From Diphasiastrum complanatum (lineage: Eukaryota > Streptophyta > Lycopodiopsida > Lycopodiales > Lycopodiaceae), in NCBI GenBank assembly GCA_029204225.1, contig CM055102.1:25460922-25524921 (forward strand): a stretch of 64,000 nt of DNA, read 5' to 3'. Shown here piece after piece: positions 29,701-40,439 of this stretch. Each line of letters begins with the position of its first letter. Position 1 is the stretch's first letter. Both the position numbers and the translations under genes were made by a program. Under the pieces are notes generated by a model. That model was not told the DNA's origin and ran no database searches. It saw only the letters and a program-made list of their open reading frames with translations.

Positions 29701-32700
29701 CCTAGTGTGATGTAGAAATCAATTTGCGATGATGGAGGAAAAAAAATATAAAACATTTTAACATCGTCCCCACTCCCCCTACTTTGATACCACTATAAAG
29801 ACCTCCACCTTGATGGTGGACAAACCAACCCAACCAAACCTAGATCTTACGGATCTAGCCCCCAAGCTCCAACGCCCTCCCACCATCCCCCCCACTCCTC
29901 CCTAACTCCTTCTAAACCCTGCCCCCCCAAATATGTTGCCAGCGGCAAGAAGCTATTGCTGCTATGCAACAGCCCCCCTCTCCACCCTCCCCTTCAATAA
30001 TTGCACTCCCCCCCTTCTTCCTCCACCTCTTCTTCCTGCCTGCTTGCCACTGATTCAACTTCCATTATTACATATCCTTCTTCCCAAGAACCCTACACTC
30101 CAACAAAAGCAGCGGAATCTTATATTGCAACTAATATCAATGTGTTGTTGCAAGATTTTCCACTCTTACAAAAAGAGACTTCAAGAATTAAGGCTCTCTC
30201 AACATTAGGTTTGTGGTATTGAGGATACCCAAAACGCTATTGAGGAAGCAAAACTTTTATTTTAAACTATCCTAGATGACAATAGCGAAGGCAAAGGTAC
30301 GACATGGCGCACAAAACGGGATAACACCACTTTGATTATTCATTTTACTTCATCTATTAACCATAGAGATGCCTTATGGAAAAGAGCCAAATTAAAAGAT
30401 ACACGAATTTTCGTGGATGATGACCTTACATATATCCAGGTGGAAGAAAGATGTCAAGCCTTCCAGGAAGCTAAGACGTCAAGTCGACGTGTGATTTATT
30501 GAGATACACAAGTTCGTTACCTTGATCGTTCACCTGGCGGCTAGGGAGTTGTAGCCCCCAGGCATGGGAGCATCCTGCGCCATTGGAGTTGTGAACCGTA
30601 ATGGTATACATTCTTCATCTATAGTACCTTATAGATTTCATTACAAGGAGGGATATATTATTTTTTATCGAGACACGTGAGAGCCAGCAGGTCAGAGGAT
30701 TACCTACCTTCTCAAGATACAGATGGGATTTAGTATATAGGACAGAGACAAGATCCACGAGTGGAAGAGGTCAGGTGGGATCACATGCCTATATTTCTTT
30801 TACCAAACATTTAGAGTTCTCCTACAGTCATTGTCTCTTATCTTAACAAAGTGCAATATGTTTGGAAAACCTAAATCCATTTGATTTGTTGATGTGAGAA
30901 CCATCAAAGTATAAATGGTTTAATAGTAGCAATACTAACCCTATTGTTTAAGAGAAAGTGTTTCGGTTTTAAAACCTAGAAGTAAACGATAAGGAAGTGT
31001 AAAAAGCTTTCGTGTCAAAATGTTCTCAAACTAGTCACAGTTGCTTACATGTGAAAGAACATGTTCAGTGTAATACTTGAATTCGTGTAGAGGATACATC
31101 CTCAGAAGCAGTGATACATGTATACTTATACTATGAAGCAAACCTGTCTATACTAGGTACTGCAGGTCCAAATAACAGCTTAATGGCTATAGTCTTGTAC
31201 GGAGATGACTTCGAACACCCGAACCAACAAACCCTAATTTCATAGGTCATTTGAGCAGGTGCATTATTTTGGATGGAACTGCAGCTCTTCTTTTGCAGTT
31301 CATTTTTCCTACTAAGGCCCAGCTCTAATTTCAGTAGATTTCCCTCATATTTCGAAGATTTATGGTGGAAGTAAAGCATTGCACATATCCAGGATCTAGA
31401 AATTTGGGGTTCATTTCATGTATTGAAGCAAGTTTTACTACACAGCTTTTGGAAATCCACATTCCATTGGATGCTGTTTCAAAGTTTGTAGTGCTGCCTA
31501 TAATTTAGCTTGAATTGAAAGGTTATAGATATGTGGATAGCTTCTTTATCATTATAAGACTTATGGCACTCGCTGTTTTTTGGAGCCAGAAATTTGTGAT
31601 AGGTGGAGTATGAGTTACATCAGTCAGTCCCTTGCCTGGAAGTGTGACACACTTGCTGTGCATGCCATCGCTGGATATGGAGATGAGATTGATGTCGTTG
31701 CACCAGTAGACATTTTGAAGCAGATATTCAAGACTCCATATTCAAAAGCTCGCTTATCTGTGGCTGTCCATCGCATAGGACGAACTCTGGTGCTGAATAG
31801 CGGGTATGGCCTTAAAATTTCGTCCTTTTTAATGGAGAATGCCAGAAGTCAGGTCTCTATGTGACTTGCCAAAGTTTGCTTTGGAAGGTTATATCTTAGA
31901 CTCCTCAGGTTATGTAGCTAACCTGTGATTGTGCTTTTCGGTCGACTGCAAGCACGGTTTCATTGAATGTTGCTTGAATTGGGGTTGACAATTTTCTGAG
32001 CTGAACACATAAGTTTTGTGAACCACAAATGCCTGTGAGAAAGTCCTATGGGTGAACAGTGCCTTTCGTGTGAGCAAAGAACAGTATTGACTGGTGACTG
32101 CTGTGAAGCATAACCTTGCTGGGTGGTTAAAGGTATCTGTTTATCAATTTGGGTTGGGTGTGGGTTTGTGAAGGGAGTGACTGTATGAGATTTCAAGTAT
32201 ATTGTGATGATGTAGCAAGTATATTGTGACGATTTGGCATGTACATAGAGAGCTTGTGATTGTAGGTGACGTCTTAAGTGTCCTGAGTTTCTTGATGAAG
32301 TAAAGCAGTTGCGAGCCTGAACATTTTTTATGCAGACCTGATACTGAGGAAGCAGAGAAGCTAGCAAGTAGGAAAAAGACACAAGCTAAGTTGGAAAGAT
32401 CATTGTTTTCGAAGTTTGTTCGGCATTCCATGCATGTTCCACATAACGGTCATGTGCCATCTCCTGCCACTTGTTCTCGGTCAAAAAGTCCTCCAACCTG
32501 TCCTAGATATGCAGAAGATTTTTCCAGAGGACCTTTTGGTGTTAACTCACATTGTTCACCTGTAGCCCAACATCAGCATGTACCATGGCAAGTGGTGGAT
32601 AATCATGTTCTTGATGGCCGGAATGGTAGTGCAAGTGACAGTGCTCGTGCAACATCAAGAATCCCTTCCTCACGGAATGGGAAGCAAAGGGTCTCTTGGA

Positions 32701-35700
32701 GCTGTGCTCCACAGAGCAGATGTAGAGGTGGAAATGAATCAATGCAAAAATCTAGGCTTTTTGGGGAGCAGCAACATGATCCTGACTGTGCTCGACAAGA
32801 TACGGAAGGTCAACATAGGCCATCCTCTGAAGGATTTCTTAGGGTTCTCTTTTGGCAATTCCAGAACTTGAGAATGCTTTTGGGAAGCGATTTGCTGCTC
32901 TTCAGCAACGACAAGCATGTGGCAGTGAGCTTGCATCTTTTAGAACTGGAGCGGCAGGTAGCAATTCTTCATATTTAAGAGCAGTATAGCCGTCTATAGC
33001 AATCCACAGTTTTGCTAAATCAGAAACTTGCTTTCTATTCCGTCTATATACTCTGGAGGCAGCAAATGAGGCCACTGATAACTCCAGAGAAATCTGTGCT
33101 AATGAGGTTAAAGTTCAGGATTTTCAGGACGTGACAGGTATTTTTTTTTTCTGTTTCAAACTCGTTTGCAGGTAACACCATTGATGTGGTTAGATGCATG
33201 GCTTGACAACATCATGGCCAGTGTACCTGAACTTGCTATTTGCTATCATCGAAATGGAGTTGTTCAAGGCTACGAACTCTTAAAGACCGATGACATTTTT
33301 CTTGTAAAAGGACTTGCAGAAGATGGGACGGCCTTTTTCCAGCCTCACTTGGTGCAACAGAATGCTATGTCTGTCTTAAGGTTTCTAAAAGAGAATTGCA
33401 AGCAAGATCCTGGAACATACTGGGTATACTGCGTGTCATAATTTAAGCTGCATATCTGTCTACTTTTGCTCGTTTAGCCATATGAGTGAAATTATGCAAA
33501 GGTCATGTGTAGACTTGCAAGCTGAAGACCTGAGATGCTTTTTTAAGTATGATGAGTTGAGTGCCGTCTTTTTGACTATTTCATCCAGTTCTTTTTAGGT
33601 TTCTGTATTTGTTAGCACGTGACATGCCTGAAACGAAATTTGCATCTAAAATGAATATTATTTCACTAGGATTTAGGTCCGCAAAAATTTGCTTGATATT
33701 ATTTAACTTCGTAGGTTTTTGCAGCTATTCAAAAATGCTGGAGAGGATCTCTTGCAGCTGTTTGACCTGACGGTGATGTCGAAGACCCATTCCTCCTGTG
33801 TTGACGAGGATGAAAAGCGGCACAAAACTTTACCCTCATTGAAAAACAGCTATAGGGGGTGTTATTCTTTGCCCTTAGCCATGCTATTATATCGTATTGC
33901 GCAAAGATTGTCACAATCAAAGGTATGTCATGTTTCTTGATCTCACAGCTCTGGAATTTGTAATTTTAGCACACACTTTTGACTTACGCATATAGCAATT
34001 TGTCTTTTGGCAGGATCCTACCTCCAGGTGTAAGTGTGCAAAGCTGTTTCAGAAGTGCTTGGACTTTCTTGATGAGGAAGAGCATTTGGTAAGTATGTTC
34101 ACCTTTAGCTTATAGAGTTGCTTGAAGTGTGGTTCAGGTAATCATGAGAATAAAGAAATCCCTAAAAAGGCAGTAGTCAGATCTAAGATGTTAGTATGTT
34201 TCACGGATATAAGAATGAATATGGTTGTGCCCAAGAAGATTTGTATTCCATAAGCGTTGAACGCAGACACAAATGCTGAAGTTAAGAAACAAAAAATGAT
34301 TTAGTTTTGTATTTGAGTTGTTTTTCCAGGTTCAGAATTTTAAATTTTGACAGTTTAAAGTGGGTAAGAAATCTCTGCTCGTGGTAGCTTCATTGTTAAA
34401 ACTTTAGCTGAACTGACATAGACTTCTTGGCTCGAGAATTTTCGTACTCTTCATGTATTGATTTCTATGCTCTGAAGCTGTGGGCCTTTTTAGTTTGTGA
34501 AATGCTTGTGACTGCTGCAGGTATATATTAGATTATCTAGATGGATGACGAGTACAACATGCTAATCCAGTTGTCGTGATGAGTTTTTGATAGAGCATGT
34601 TTTGGTTATGTTGCAGGTGATGAGGGCCTCAGCACATGAGCAAGTGGCAAGATTGATTTTAAATTGTTGTAATGAGCAGGAATCAGTTGCAAAACCTCTG
34701 TTGCTGGAATCTATTAAGACTGAGCATGGCGGTACTACTGATGTGAAAGAGCCCTCAGATAAAATATTGCTTTTGCCTTCCAAGTCTGTTGGGGTTAATG
34801 ATACAAAATGCACTTTAAGGGTAATGGAAAAAGTGGTTGATGATAGGAGTATCAGAATACCAAATCCACAGGAAACGTCGTTTTCAGAGCATGGAGTCGA
34901 AAAATTTTCATCGACCAGTTGCTCTGTCAGTGGAAACCCAAAAGAATTTGGAGCTTTTCAATCAACGACCAGAGCTGTTGATGATGTAGCAAATTGTGGC
35001 TCGGGCATCGTTATCAACTTTGAAAATGATAATTCAATACACAAGAATGAGTTGGCTGTTTGTGCAGCCTCAACTTGTTCATCAAACACAGTGCAAGTGC
35101 TCACGGACTCGGTGTCTGCTCGGCTTGCAGCTGTCCATCATGTTTCTCAAGCTATCCTATCCTTGAGGTCGCAAAGGCAGCTGCATGAAACAGGAGACCA
35201 CGAGAACAAGCTAAACAAGGAGGGAAACAATCATCTGAATCAGTTTCCTTTGTGCTTATGTGGTGAAATAGAGTGCTTCACCCTCTGTGACTTCACAGAG
35301 AATGAACTTGGCTTCAAAGTGGATCAGAAGCTCCAGAAACTTGTTCTATTGCTTGGTGAGTCTTATCTTGCTCTTGGACAGGCTTATCAGGAGGAGTGTC
35401 AACTTGGTCGAGCCTTGCAGGCTGCCGAACTGGCTTGTACTGTCTATGGGTCCATGCTCCAGGATGATAAAGAAAAGATAAATTTAGGCACTATTGAAGA
35501 CTGCTCTGATGTCATTTGTCCCCCATCAAAAGTTCATTCAGAACCACCCCCAAATCTCACAGAAAGTTTTACTGGAGGCAATCCTTGTTTAGCTGCTGAA
35601 AGTAAGCTTCAAGGCAAGGTTTCAGATCCAAATTTAGGAAAGGATGGGATGGAATCAAAAGGGAACAATTGCTCCACTTGCAGAGGTCTTTTCTGGGGAC

Positions 35701-37909
35701 AGATCTGGATCTTATTAGGGGACATTTATGTAGATAGATCAAGACTATGTTTAGAACAAAATTCACAATCTCAGGTGGTGGCTTCAAGATGCGATGAATT
35801 AAAAATCTCAAAGGAGGTTGCCAAAGAAGTGAAGCGTTTGAAGAAAAAGATAGCACAAAAGCGGAGCTGTGCAATTTGTAGTTTGATGGGTTGCAGCTGT
35901 CAGACTGACAGAGTAAACAGTGGTAGCAGTGCAAGCAGCAGCAGCAGCAGTTTCTCTGTAAATGTGTCAAAACAAACCAGAAAGCTTGGGCTAAGATATG
36001 ATAGTAGAGTTAAGACTCCTAATTTAGTCCATGAACAGGACTTGGTGATAAAAAATGGTGATACTATAAGGGCTAATGGTAAATCACAAGAAGGTACCTC
36101 ACTTTGTGATCTATCCTCTGCTGATAAAGCTAGCTTTTCCACTAAAGCTCAGTTTGTAAGCATAACGTCAGATTCTTGTATAGCTGCTCAAACTGAACTT
36201 CAAAGTAGCTGCATTGAAGCAGTCAAACAGCAGAGTGCCCATCCCAGGGACCTTTTTTGGTTTATTAAAGGACCACTAATTTCAAATCCTGAAACCAATC
36301 TTTCGATGGCTGTGGAGTGTTATGAGTCTGCAGTGTTAGCGCTTGGTGATTTAGCTATAGGTGCTAAGGATTTGGTCTCTGCGTTGCGGAAGAAGGGTTG
36401 GGCATGCAACGAATTGGGTCGCAGAAGGCTTGCACATGGGGATGCCCAGCTAGCAGAAACAACATTTGATATTGCTATAAGAGCTTTCAGAAAGGTTGGA
36501 GATTTCACAAACATTGTGCTTGTAAACTGCAATTTAGGACATAGCCGGCGGGCTTCTGCAGAGGCTTTGGTCTCTCAAAATAGAATATATGCTGAGAATG
36601 CCATCTATCAAGATGATTATGTGAACAACATTACTGATCTGAAAAGTTCATATCGAGAGGCATTGAAATTTTATAATCTGGCCAAGCAGGAACTCAAGAA
36701 CTTGCCACTTGCTGATCGCCAGAACAATGACTTGCATAATCAGGTTATTACACAGCTTGCACATACATACCTCCGTCTTGGCATGTTTTTGGCTAGAGAT
36801 CAACAGCTGAGTTGCAACTTTGATGCCAAAGACAAGTCAGCTGATCATGCCAACAAAGGAGGTACTGTTAAAAGGAATGGTAATGAGTGCATGTTGGCTA
36901 TTACAGCTGGTGATGCTATTAGGGAAGCATTGTTGTTGTATGAATCTATAGGCACAGATCGTGCCCAGGAAGCTGCTTTTTCACACTTTCAGCTTGCTTG
37001 CTGCCATAGAGATTGGTGTCAACGGATAGCTGCTTCCAGGGGAAACGAACACCCTGGGGAGAAGGGAGGTGCCAGTTTTCAACGCCTTAAACGATACTTT
37101 TCTCTTGCAGATCGCCATTGGCAGAAAGCATTAGAGTTTTACAAGGCAGACACACATCCAGACATGTTTTTAAAAATTTTGATGGAACGTTCTTCTCTTA
37201 CTCTGCTTCTTGCACCACCGTCGAATCCGAATCAGGCAAGAAGCTATTCTGATTATTGAAGCACAGCATAATGCCTTTTCTAGACTCCAAAACTTTTATT
37301 GAAGCACAGCATAATGCCTTTTCTAGACTCCAAAATTTTGATTTTCTGGTTTGAGTAGTTATTTTAATGATCATTAAATGTGCCTTAGATGCTTGTTTTA
37401 TGATGTCTTGTATTGTTTGCGCTGGGAAATGCTTTCCTAGTCGATCATAAACATGGGATTTTATCTTTTATTGGAAACAATGAATTGCTGCCACTTCAGG
37501 TTCTTCACTCTCTTTCACCATTCTTTGACAGGTAGCAGATCTTTCCCTATCTCATCTTCTTGAAGGTCGGCTGGCCTTTCCAGCCATTAAGTCAAGTTTT
37601 CGTGAAGTTGAGGCTGAGGAACAAGAAGCACTTTCTTGGCCTTCTCCCAAGATAGTTGCTGACTACCACCGCCAGTTGCAGACACTGCTGAGAAGAATGC
37701 TGGCTGCAGCCATTAGTGCAAGCAAAAATTCTTGCAGTGGCAGTTCCCACCCAAAAAAGAGTGCAGAGTTTGACCAGGGGGATGGCCATTATCAAAATAC
37801 TACACAAAAAGGGGATGTTTTGAAGTTAAAAGATATGTACAGACTTTCTTTGAAGCTATCTGACAGGTCTGACTTGGAAAGTTTACATAACTCATGGCCA
37901 CCTTCATGA
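20507..37909 (+). CDS. EDRF1: EDRF1 homologue, nine exons (whole gene)
   Basis: Plant homologue of erythroid differentiation-related factor 1, a large conserved protein with TPR-like helical repeats; its cellular role in plants is poorly defined. Exons: 20507..20732, 20811..20921, 31590..31803, 32336..32957, 33172..33423, 33725..33922, 34014..34088, 34617..37235, 37532..37909. The phases agree at every junction and give 1564 residues, a little longer than I recall for other plants (about 1400). Recognised blocks: [108 protein letters not shown]. Introns are GT-AG except the last, which looks GC-AG. Start choice: ATG at 20507 in CAATGGCG. Intron 2 is 10.7 kb and full of transposons. No stop or frameshift is seen, so the gene looks functional. 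Confidence 0.9.
20811..20921 (+). CDS. EDRF1: EDRF1 exon 2
   Basis: Encodes [20 protein letters not shown]..., a block conserved in plant homologues. The acceptor is placed at TTTAG (20810), making intron 1 only 78 bp; this acceptor is the least certain boundary. Donor G|GTAATT at 20922. Confidence 0.75.
21918..23544 (+). mobile_element. Internally deleted Copia element in EDRF1 intron 2
   Basis: 5' LTR about 21918..22338 (start uncertain), then a primer-binding site TAGTATCAGAGC at 22339..22350 (one mismatch from the usual TGGTATCAGAGC complementary to initiator Met-tRNA), gag from ATG 22744, and a 3' LTR piece 23181..23544 ending TTCTGACA. Gag is cut off mid-domain and runs straight into the LTR about 60 bp inside its start, so all of pol is gone. 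The LTR family is the same as the solo LTR at 63514..63910. Confidence 0.85.
22744..23180 (+). pseudogene. Copia gag (UBN2-like), truncated
   Basis: An open frame starting [20 protein letters not shown] with the Copia gag signature [17 protein letters not shown], then [36 protein letters not shown] and [12 protein letters not shown]. The zinc knuckle and everything after it are missing because of the deletion into the 3' LTR. It is closely similar to the gag remains at 60470..60850. Confidence 0.9.
23826..23848 (+). repeat. Poly-G run, 23 bases
   Basis: Uninterrupted G mononucleotide run inside EDRF1 intron 2; its length in the assembly may be unreliable. Confidence 0.95.
24240..24451. mobile_element. 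hAT-like MITE, 212 bp, in EDRF1 intron 2
   Basis: The ends are CAAGGTTAC and CAAAGTTGC (the latter read on the other strand), flanked by 8-bp direct repeats TTAGTTAC (24232..24239) and TCAGTTAC (24452..24459), 7 of 8 identical. The interior is rich in self-complementary GGTTCGAACC-type motifs and an A/T-run centre. An 8-bp duplication is typical of hAT elements. The terminal and internal motifs resemble those of the element at 61475..62266. Confidence 0.75.
26360..28617 (-). pseudogene. Minus-strand Copia pol pieces in EDRF1 intron 2
   Basis: Read on the minus strand. Integrase tail with [13 protein letters not shown] near 28430, then IN-RT linker ([19 protein letters not shown]), RT start [21 protein letters not shown]...[10 protein letters not shown]...[16 protein letters not shown] (28025..27678). 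A second integrase-tail copy ([21 protein letters not shown]..., 27474..27259) follows, then an RT bit with [15 protein letters not shown] near 26790 and an RNase H tail with [12 protein letters not shown]...CILTKALSK (about 26540..26360). The repeated integrase tail shows at least two elements are mixed. Many stops. Confidence 0.85.
28640..28712 (+). repeat. Tandem duplication of a 34-bp unit
   Basis: GGCAAACTCCATGCACAGTC plus GACACTT occurs twice head to tail. Confidence 0.9.
28800..30000. other. Unrecognised part of EDRF1 intron 2
   Basis: No gene supported. A minus-strand frame of 93 codons at 29321..29602 is protein-like in composition but matches nothing I know and has no partner. Confidence 0.3.
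30040..30560 (+). pseudogene. ORF1-like relic (possibly LINE or the RT-unit family)
   Basis: Readable with frame changes: a serine/proline-rich start, then [20 protein letters not shown], and after a break [20 protein letters not shown] and ARLK-like [17 protein letters not shown]. The pattern 'I..F.S...R...W..A..LK...IFV..DLT' resembles nucleic-acid-binding ORF1 proteins of non-LTR elements. Stops and frameshifts show decay. Family assignment is tentative. Confidence 0.4.
31590..31803 (+). CDS. EDRF1: EDRF1 exon 3
   Basis: Encodes [18 protein letters not shown] and [37 protein letters not shown]. Acceptor AG at 31588..31589; donor GG|GTATGG after 31803, phase 2. Confidence 0.9.
32336..32957 (+). 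CDS. EDRF1: EDRF1 exon 4
   Basis: Starts [14 protein letters not shown] (the first codon is completed from exon 3), has a variable middle and ends in the conserved [19 protein letters not shown]. Acceptor TTATGCAG, donor CAG|GTAGCA, phase 0 at the end. Confidence 0.92.
33172..33423 (+). CDS. EDRF1: EDRF1 exon 5
   Basis: Encodes [38 protein letters not shown] and QDPGTYW. Acceptor TTTGCAG, donor TGG|GTATAC. Confidence 0.93.
33725..33922 (+). CDS. EDRF1: EDRF1 exon 6
   Basis: Encodes [20 protein letters not shown] through [18 protein letters not shown]. Acceptor TTTTTGCAG, donor AAAG|GTATGT. Confidence 0.92.
34014..34088 (+). CDS. EDRF1: EDRF1 exon 7
   Basis: A 25-codon exon: [25 protein letters not shown]. 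Acceptor TTTTGGCAG, donor TTG|GTAAGT. Confidence 0.92.
34617..37235 (+). CDS. EDRF1: EDRF1 exon 8 (large exon)
   Basis: 873 codons without interruption. It begins [16 protein letters not shown] after acceptor TGTTGCAG. TPR-like helices: [15 protein letters not shown]...ALQAAELA (about residues 810-845), [18 protein letters not shown] (about 923), and the long block from [11 protein letters not shown] to [17 protein letters not shown] (about 1107-1215). A lysine-rich segment with a [11 protein letters not shown] cysteine cluster and a serine run (about 964-1015) is in the middle. The end is set at AATCAG|GCAAGA, a GC donor; unspliced reading would stop eight codons later. Confidence 0.93.
37236..37531 (+). 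other. EDRF1: EDRF1 intron 8, probable GC-AG intron with internal duplication
   Basis: It starts GCAAGA after CAG and ends TTGACAG; both flanking exons are in phase 0 and the joined protein matches the family (NPNQ then [12 protein letters not shown]). No suitable GT donor was found nearby. A 44-bp segment with AAGCACAGCATAATGCCTTT is duplicated in tandem from about 37253 to 37340. Confidence 0.75.
37532..37909 (+). CDS. EDRF1: EDRF1 exon 9 (last coding exon)
   Basis: Encodes [20 protein letters not shown], then [16 protein letters not shown] and the C-terminal [15 protein letters not shown], ending at TGA 37907..37909. The 3' UTR follows; no clear poly(A) signal was singled out. Confidence 0.92.
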   Translation, partial: VADLSLSHLLEGRLAFPAIKSSFREVEAEEQEALSWPSPKIVADYHRQLQTLLRRMLAAAISASKNSCSGSSHPKKSAEFDQGDGHYQNTTQKGDVLKLKDMYRLSLKLSDRSDLESLHNSWPPS

Positions 37910-38926
37910 TTGTATTGTGTGTATTGTTACAGGGGCCTTACTATCTGGTAAACTGTGCCAAAACCAAGAAGAACATGGTGGTGACTGATTTATTGATAGC
38001 TATCGTTGTGAACGCACGATGGGCTTTTGAATTCAGAAATTTGCTTTGATTATTCGTTCTAATTAACTTGGTTTGAACACACAGTTTTGCCTTCACCATT
38101 CTTAGGCTCTATTCCTACCAGTGCTAGTCTAAGATTACTATTCATGTGACCTTTTTGATAGGCATTGTGCACTATAAGGGCTCATGGATTAGTTGCATGT
38201 AAGTAGTTTTGGCAAAGTTGCCATTGTGGGAACTGGATGTTGAGATTACTTTGTCTGAGGGATCCATAATCTGCTTACGGTATTTTTTTAAATTGTTTTT
38301 CTAAAGAGATTCCAATTTTCTGATTAAGTGAATTGTAGAAGAGAACTTTGAAATGCTGCATTTTGATTTTCATGAATGCAGTGTAGCAACCAAACTTTTG
38401 AAACTTCCACACATGAAACATTTAAAATGCATTTCAAATGTTGGAAAAATTGACCAAACGTTTGAAACATCTTTTTGATTTTAGGGTTTCCAAAAAAATG
38501 GAAAATTTGCAAATTTGTACAAAAAAGGCCCATCAGCTGTTATACAATAAAAAAGCATCAAACTAGAGAGCATAGGATAATGTACAACTTTACCATATAC
38601 AAGCACGTGACATATGTCAAAGATGTCATGTTGCTTAAAATGACATGAAACCTAAAGATTTAACTTAAAAATTAAACATCATATTATATCAAGAGAATGG
38701 AGATGGCATATTCAGCTTGCAAGGGTTTATAAAATGCCAAGCAAGATTCACGGAAACAAACGGTTCCAACTTTTGAGTATGGAGTCCCATCTCAATTGTC
38801 ATGTACAATTTAATGCAACTTAAAAAGATGAGTTCTACATTTTAACTGATAACAATAAGTTTTTAGTAAAACCAAGTAAACTAAAGACAAGGCATCCTCA
38901 AGTGAATCATGGACCCATGATGTTGT
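37910..38926. other. EDRF1 3' flank, no gene
   Basis: 3' UTR and intergenic AT-rich sequence; nothing else recognised. Confidence 0.5.
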
Positions 38927-39244
38927 TCAGTGCTTTATCTCCAAGTCCTCTTTGACCACCAAAGCCTCATCATCTCGTCCAAATCCATGTTGGATCAGGA
39001 GCAATGCTGGCAAAACCAATTCTTCAATGTCTTCCCGCTTAGCCTAAAGAACAATCAATCGCTTCTCATCCCTCTCATTGTCCAGGTCTTACAACTTTAG
39101 TTCTAACTTTTGGAGATAACGACTTTTATTCTTTGCGAGCAATCTCAAGTTTAAATGGATACAAACGAGTTTTTCTTGGTGATGGGCATAAACTTGTTCC
39201 TTGTTTTTGTCAATGAGCAGGCGTAGTTCCCCCATGTAACTCTC
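38927..39244 (-). pseudogene. Coiled-coil-like relic frame, origin unknown
   Basis: On the minus strand one frame reads about 105 codons with only two internal stops: MGELRLLIDKNKEQVYAHHQ, ..LRLLAKNKSRYLQKLELKL, ERDEKRLIVL, AKREDIEELVLPALLLIQHG and a terminal KEDLEIKH. The composition is heptad-like and charged, as in a coiled coil. I do not recognise the family. It may be a decayed transposon or gene fragment. Confidence 0.35.
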
Positions 39245-39366
39245 ACCAGTTTAACTTTGAGGCCCTCTGTGATGGTGTTTTCGCAGTTGATCGGTCAACC
39301 AATACATCGTCATTTCTATATAAATCCAGCTGGTCAATACTCTTAGTTTTTTTTGTCATCCAACCA

Positions 39367-39760
39367 TGTTAGAACTTAGGAGCATTGCCTATTTGCCACC
39401 CCTAAGATGTTATTTTGCCTAGGTTATAAGGCCAAGCTTATGTGCATAGTGCTAGTGCTTGTTGTTGAAGCACTTTTTTTATTTAGGTATTTAGTAACAT
39501 TATCGTATATAGAGACTTGCTTGAGGAAGTTGCTTTGTCATCATTAGACAAAGGACTTGGTGCCTAAGTCTATTCAATGGTCTTCGGCTGCCAATCTCTA
39601 ATATAGTGCAAGTTCCTACAATCATAGATTATTGAGTAGTATGATGCTATTGATGTAAATCGGTTAAATGATCAATATAATTCTCTCTCTTTTGTTTTTA
39701 GTTTTCTGGGTGGTAATAAGATTAGTTGACTCTTGTTTGGGAATTAGGATAATTCTTACA
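39367..39760 (+). repeat. 5' LTR of the full-length Copia
   Basis: 394 bp, TGTTAGAA...TTCTTACA, followed directly by the primer-binding site. Confidence 0.92.
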
Positions 39761-40439
39761 TGGTATTAGAGCCAAGTTCATTAAAAGTGAAGTCTATGTG
39801 AGAGAAATTATTGTAGGAAGATCGCTATAGGTTTGCTAGCTCAGATCATTGGAGGCACTGCGTTTAGTTGTTACTAAAGACTGTTACTAGGAGCTATGAG
39901 TAGATTGCTACTGGACATGGCGGTTGTAAGAATAAAATTATTGCTGGAAATCGCACCTTTTGACTAGGATCATATCATTGATCACTGCATAAATAAGATC
40001 ATTGCTAAAGATCGCTACAAGACAAACCACTGGAACTGTTGTTGGCTGAAGTATTGCTGCAAGGACAACTGTTGGTATAGATTATTGCTGACCAGAACAT
40101 TCCTATTTCCTGTTGAAGATTGCTGCAGAGATGCAGAACGTCGTTGTTGATTGAAAGAAAGTTACTGGAGGAAGACAGTTGCTAGCTGCCAGATTACTAA
40201 TTGTGTGCTCACCTACCTACGTTGACGATCTGCTAGCTATTGGTGTTTAAGAATTGATTGCACACCTGATCAACCTGTCTATCTGCATATCTACAGCCTA
40301 CTTTATAGTTGACCTGCTAAGTCACACTTTTTTGAAGTACATATTCACGGTTTTTTTTTGGGAATAGGTTTCTAGTTGCATCGTCGACACACTTGCCTAC
40401 TGCACGCTATTGACAGCTGAACTGAGTTAATTTGATTTC

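Larger units (their letters stand above)
20922..31589 (+). other. EDRF1: EDRF1 intron 2, 10,668 bp, transposon-filled
   Basis: The donor GTAATT and acceptor CCAG join exon 2 (ending GCT GGA G) to exon 3 (starting AA ATT TGT) in phase, giving AGEICDRW. Within it lie a deleted Copia element, a poly-G tract, a hAT-like MITE, minus-strand Copia pol pieces and an ORF1-like relic, listed separately. Stretches 21000..21917, 23545..24239, 24452..26359, 28800..30000 and 30560..31580 show nothing recognisable beyond degenerate repeats. Confidence 0.85.

Noticed and set aside
34587-34616. EDRF1 starting at the first codons of the 890-codon frame
   Set aside because: Those ten codons precede a good acceptor (TGTTGCAG at 34616) and do not match the family, while seven upstream exons do.
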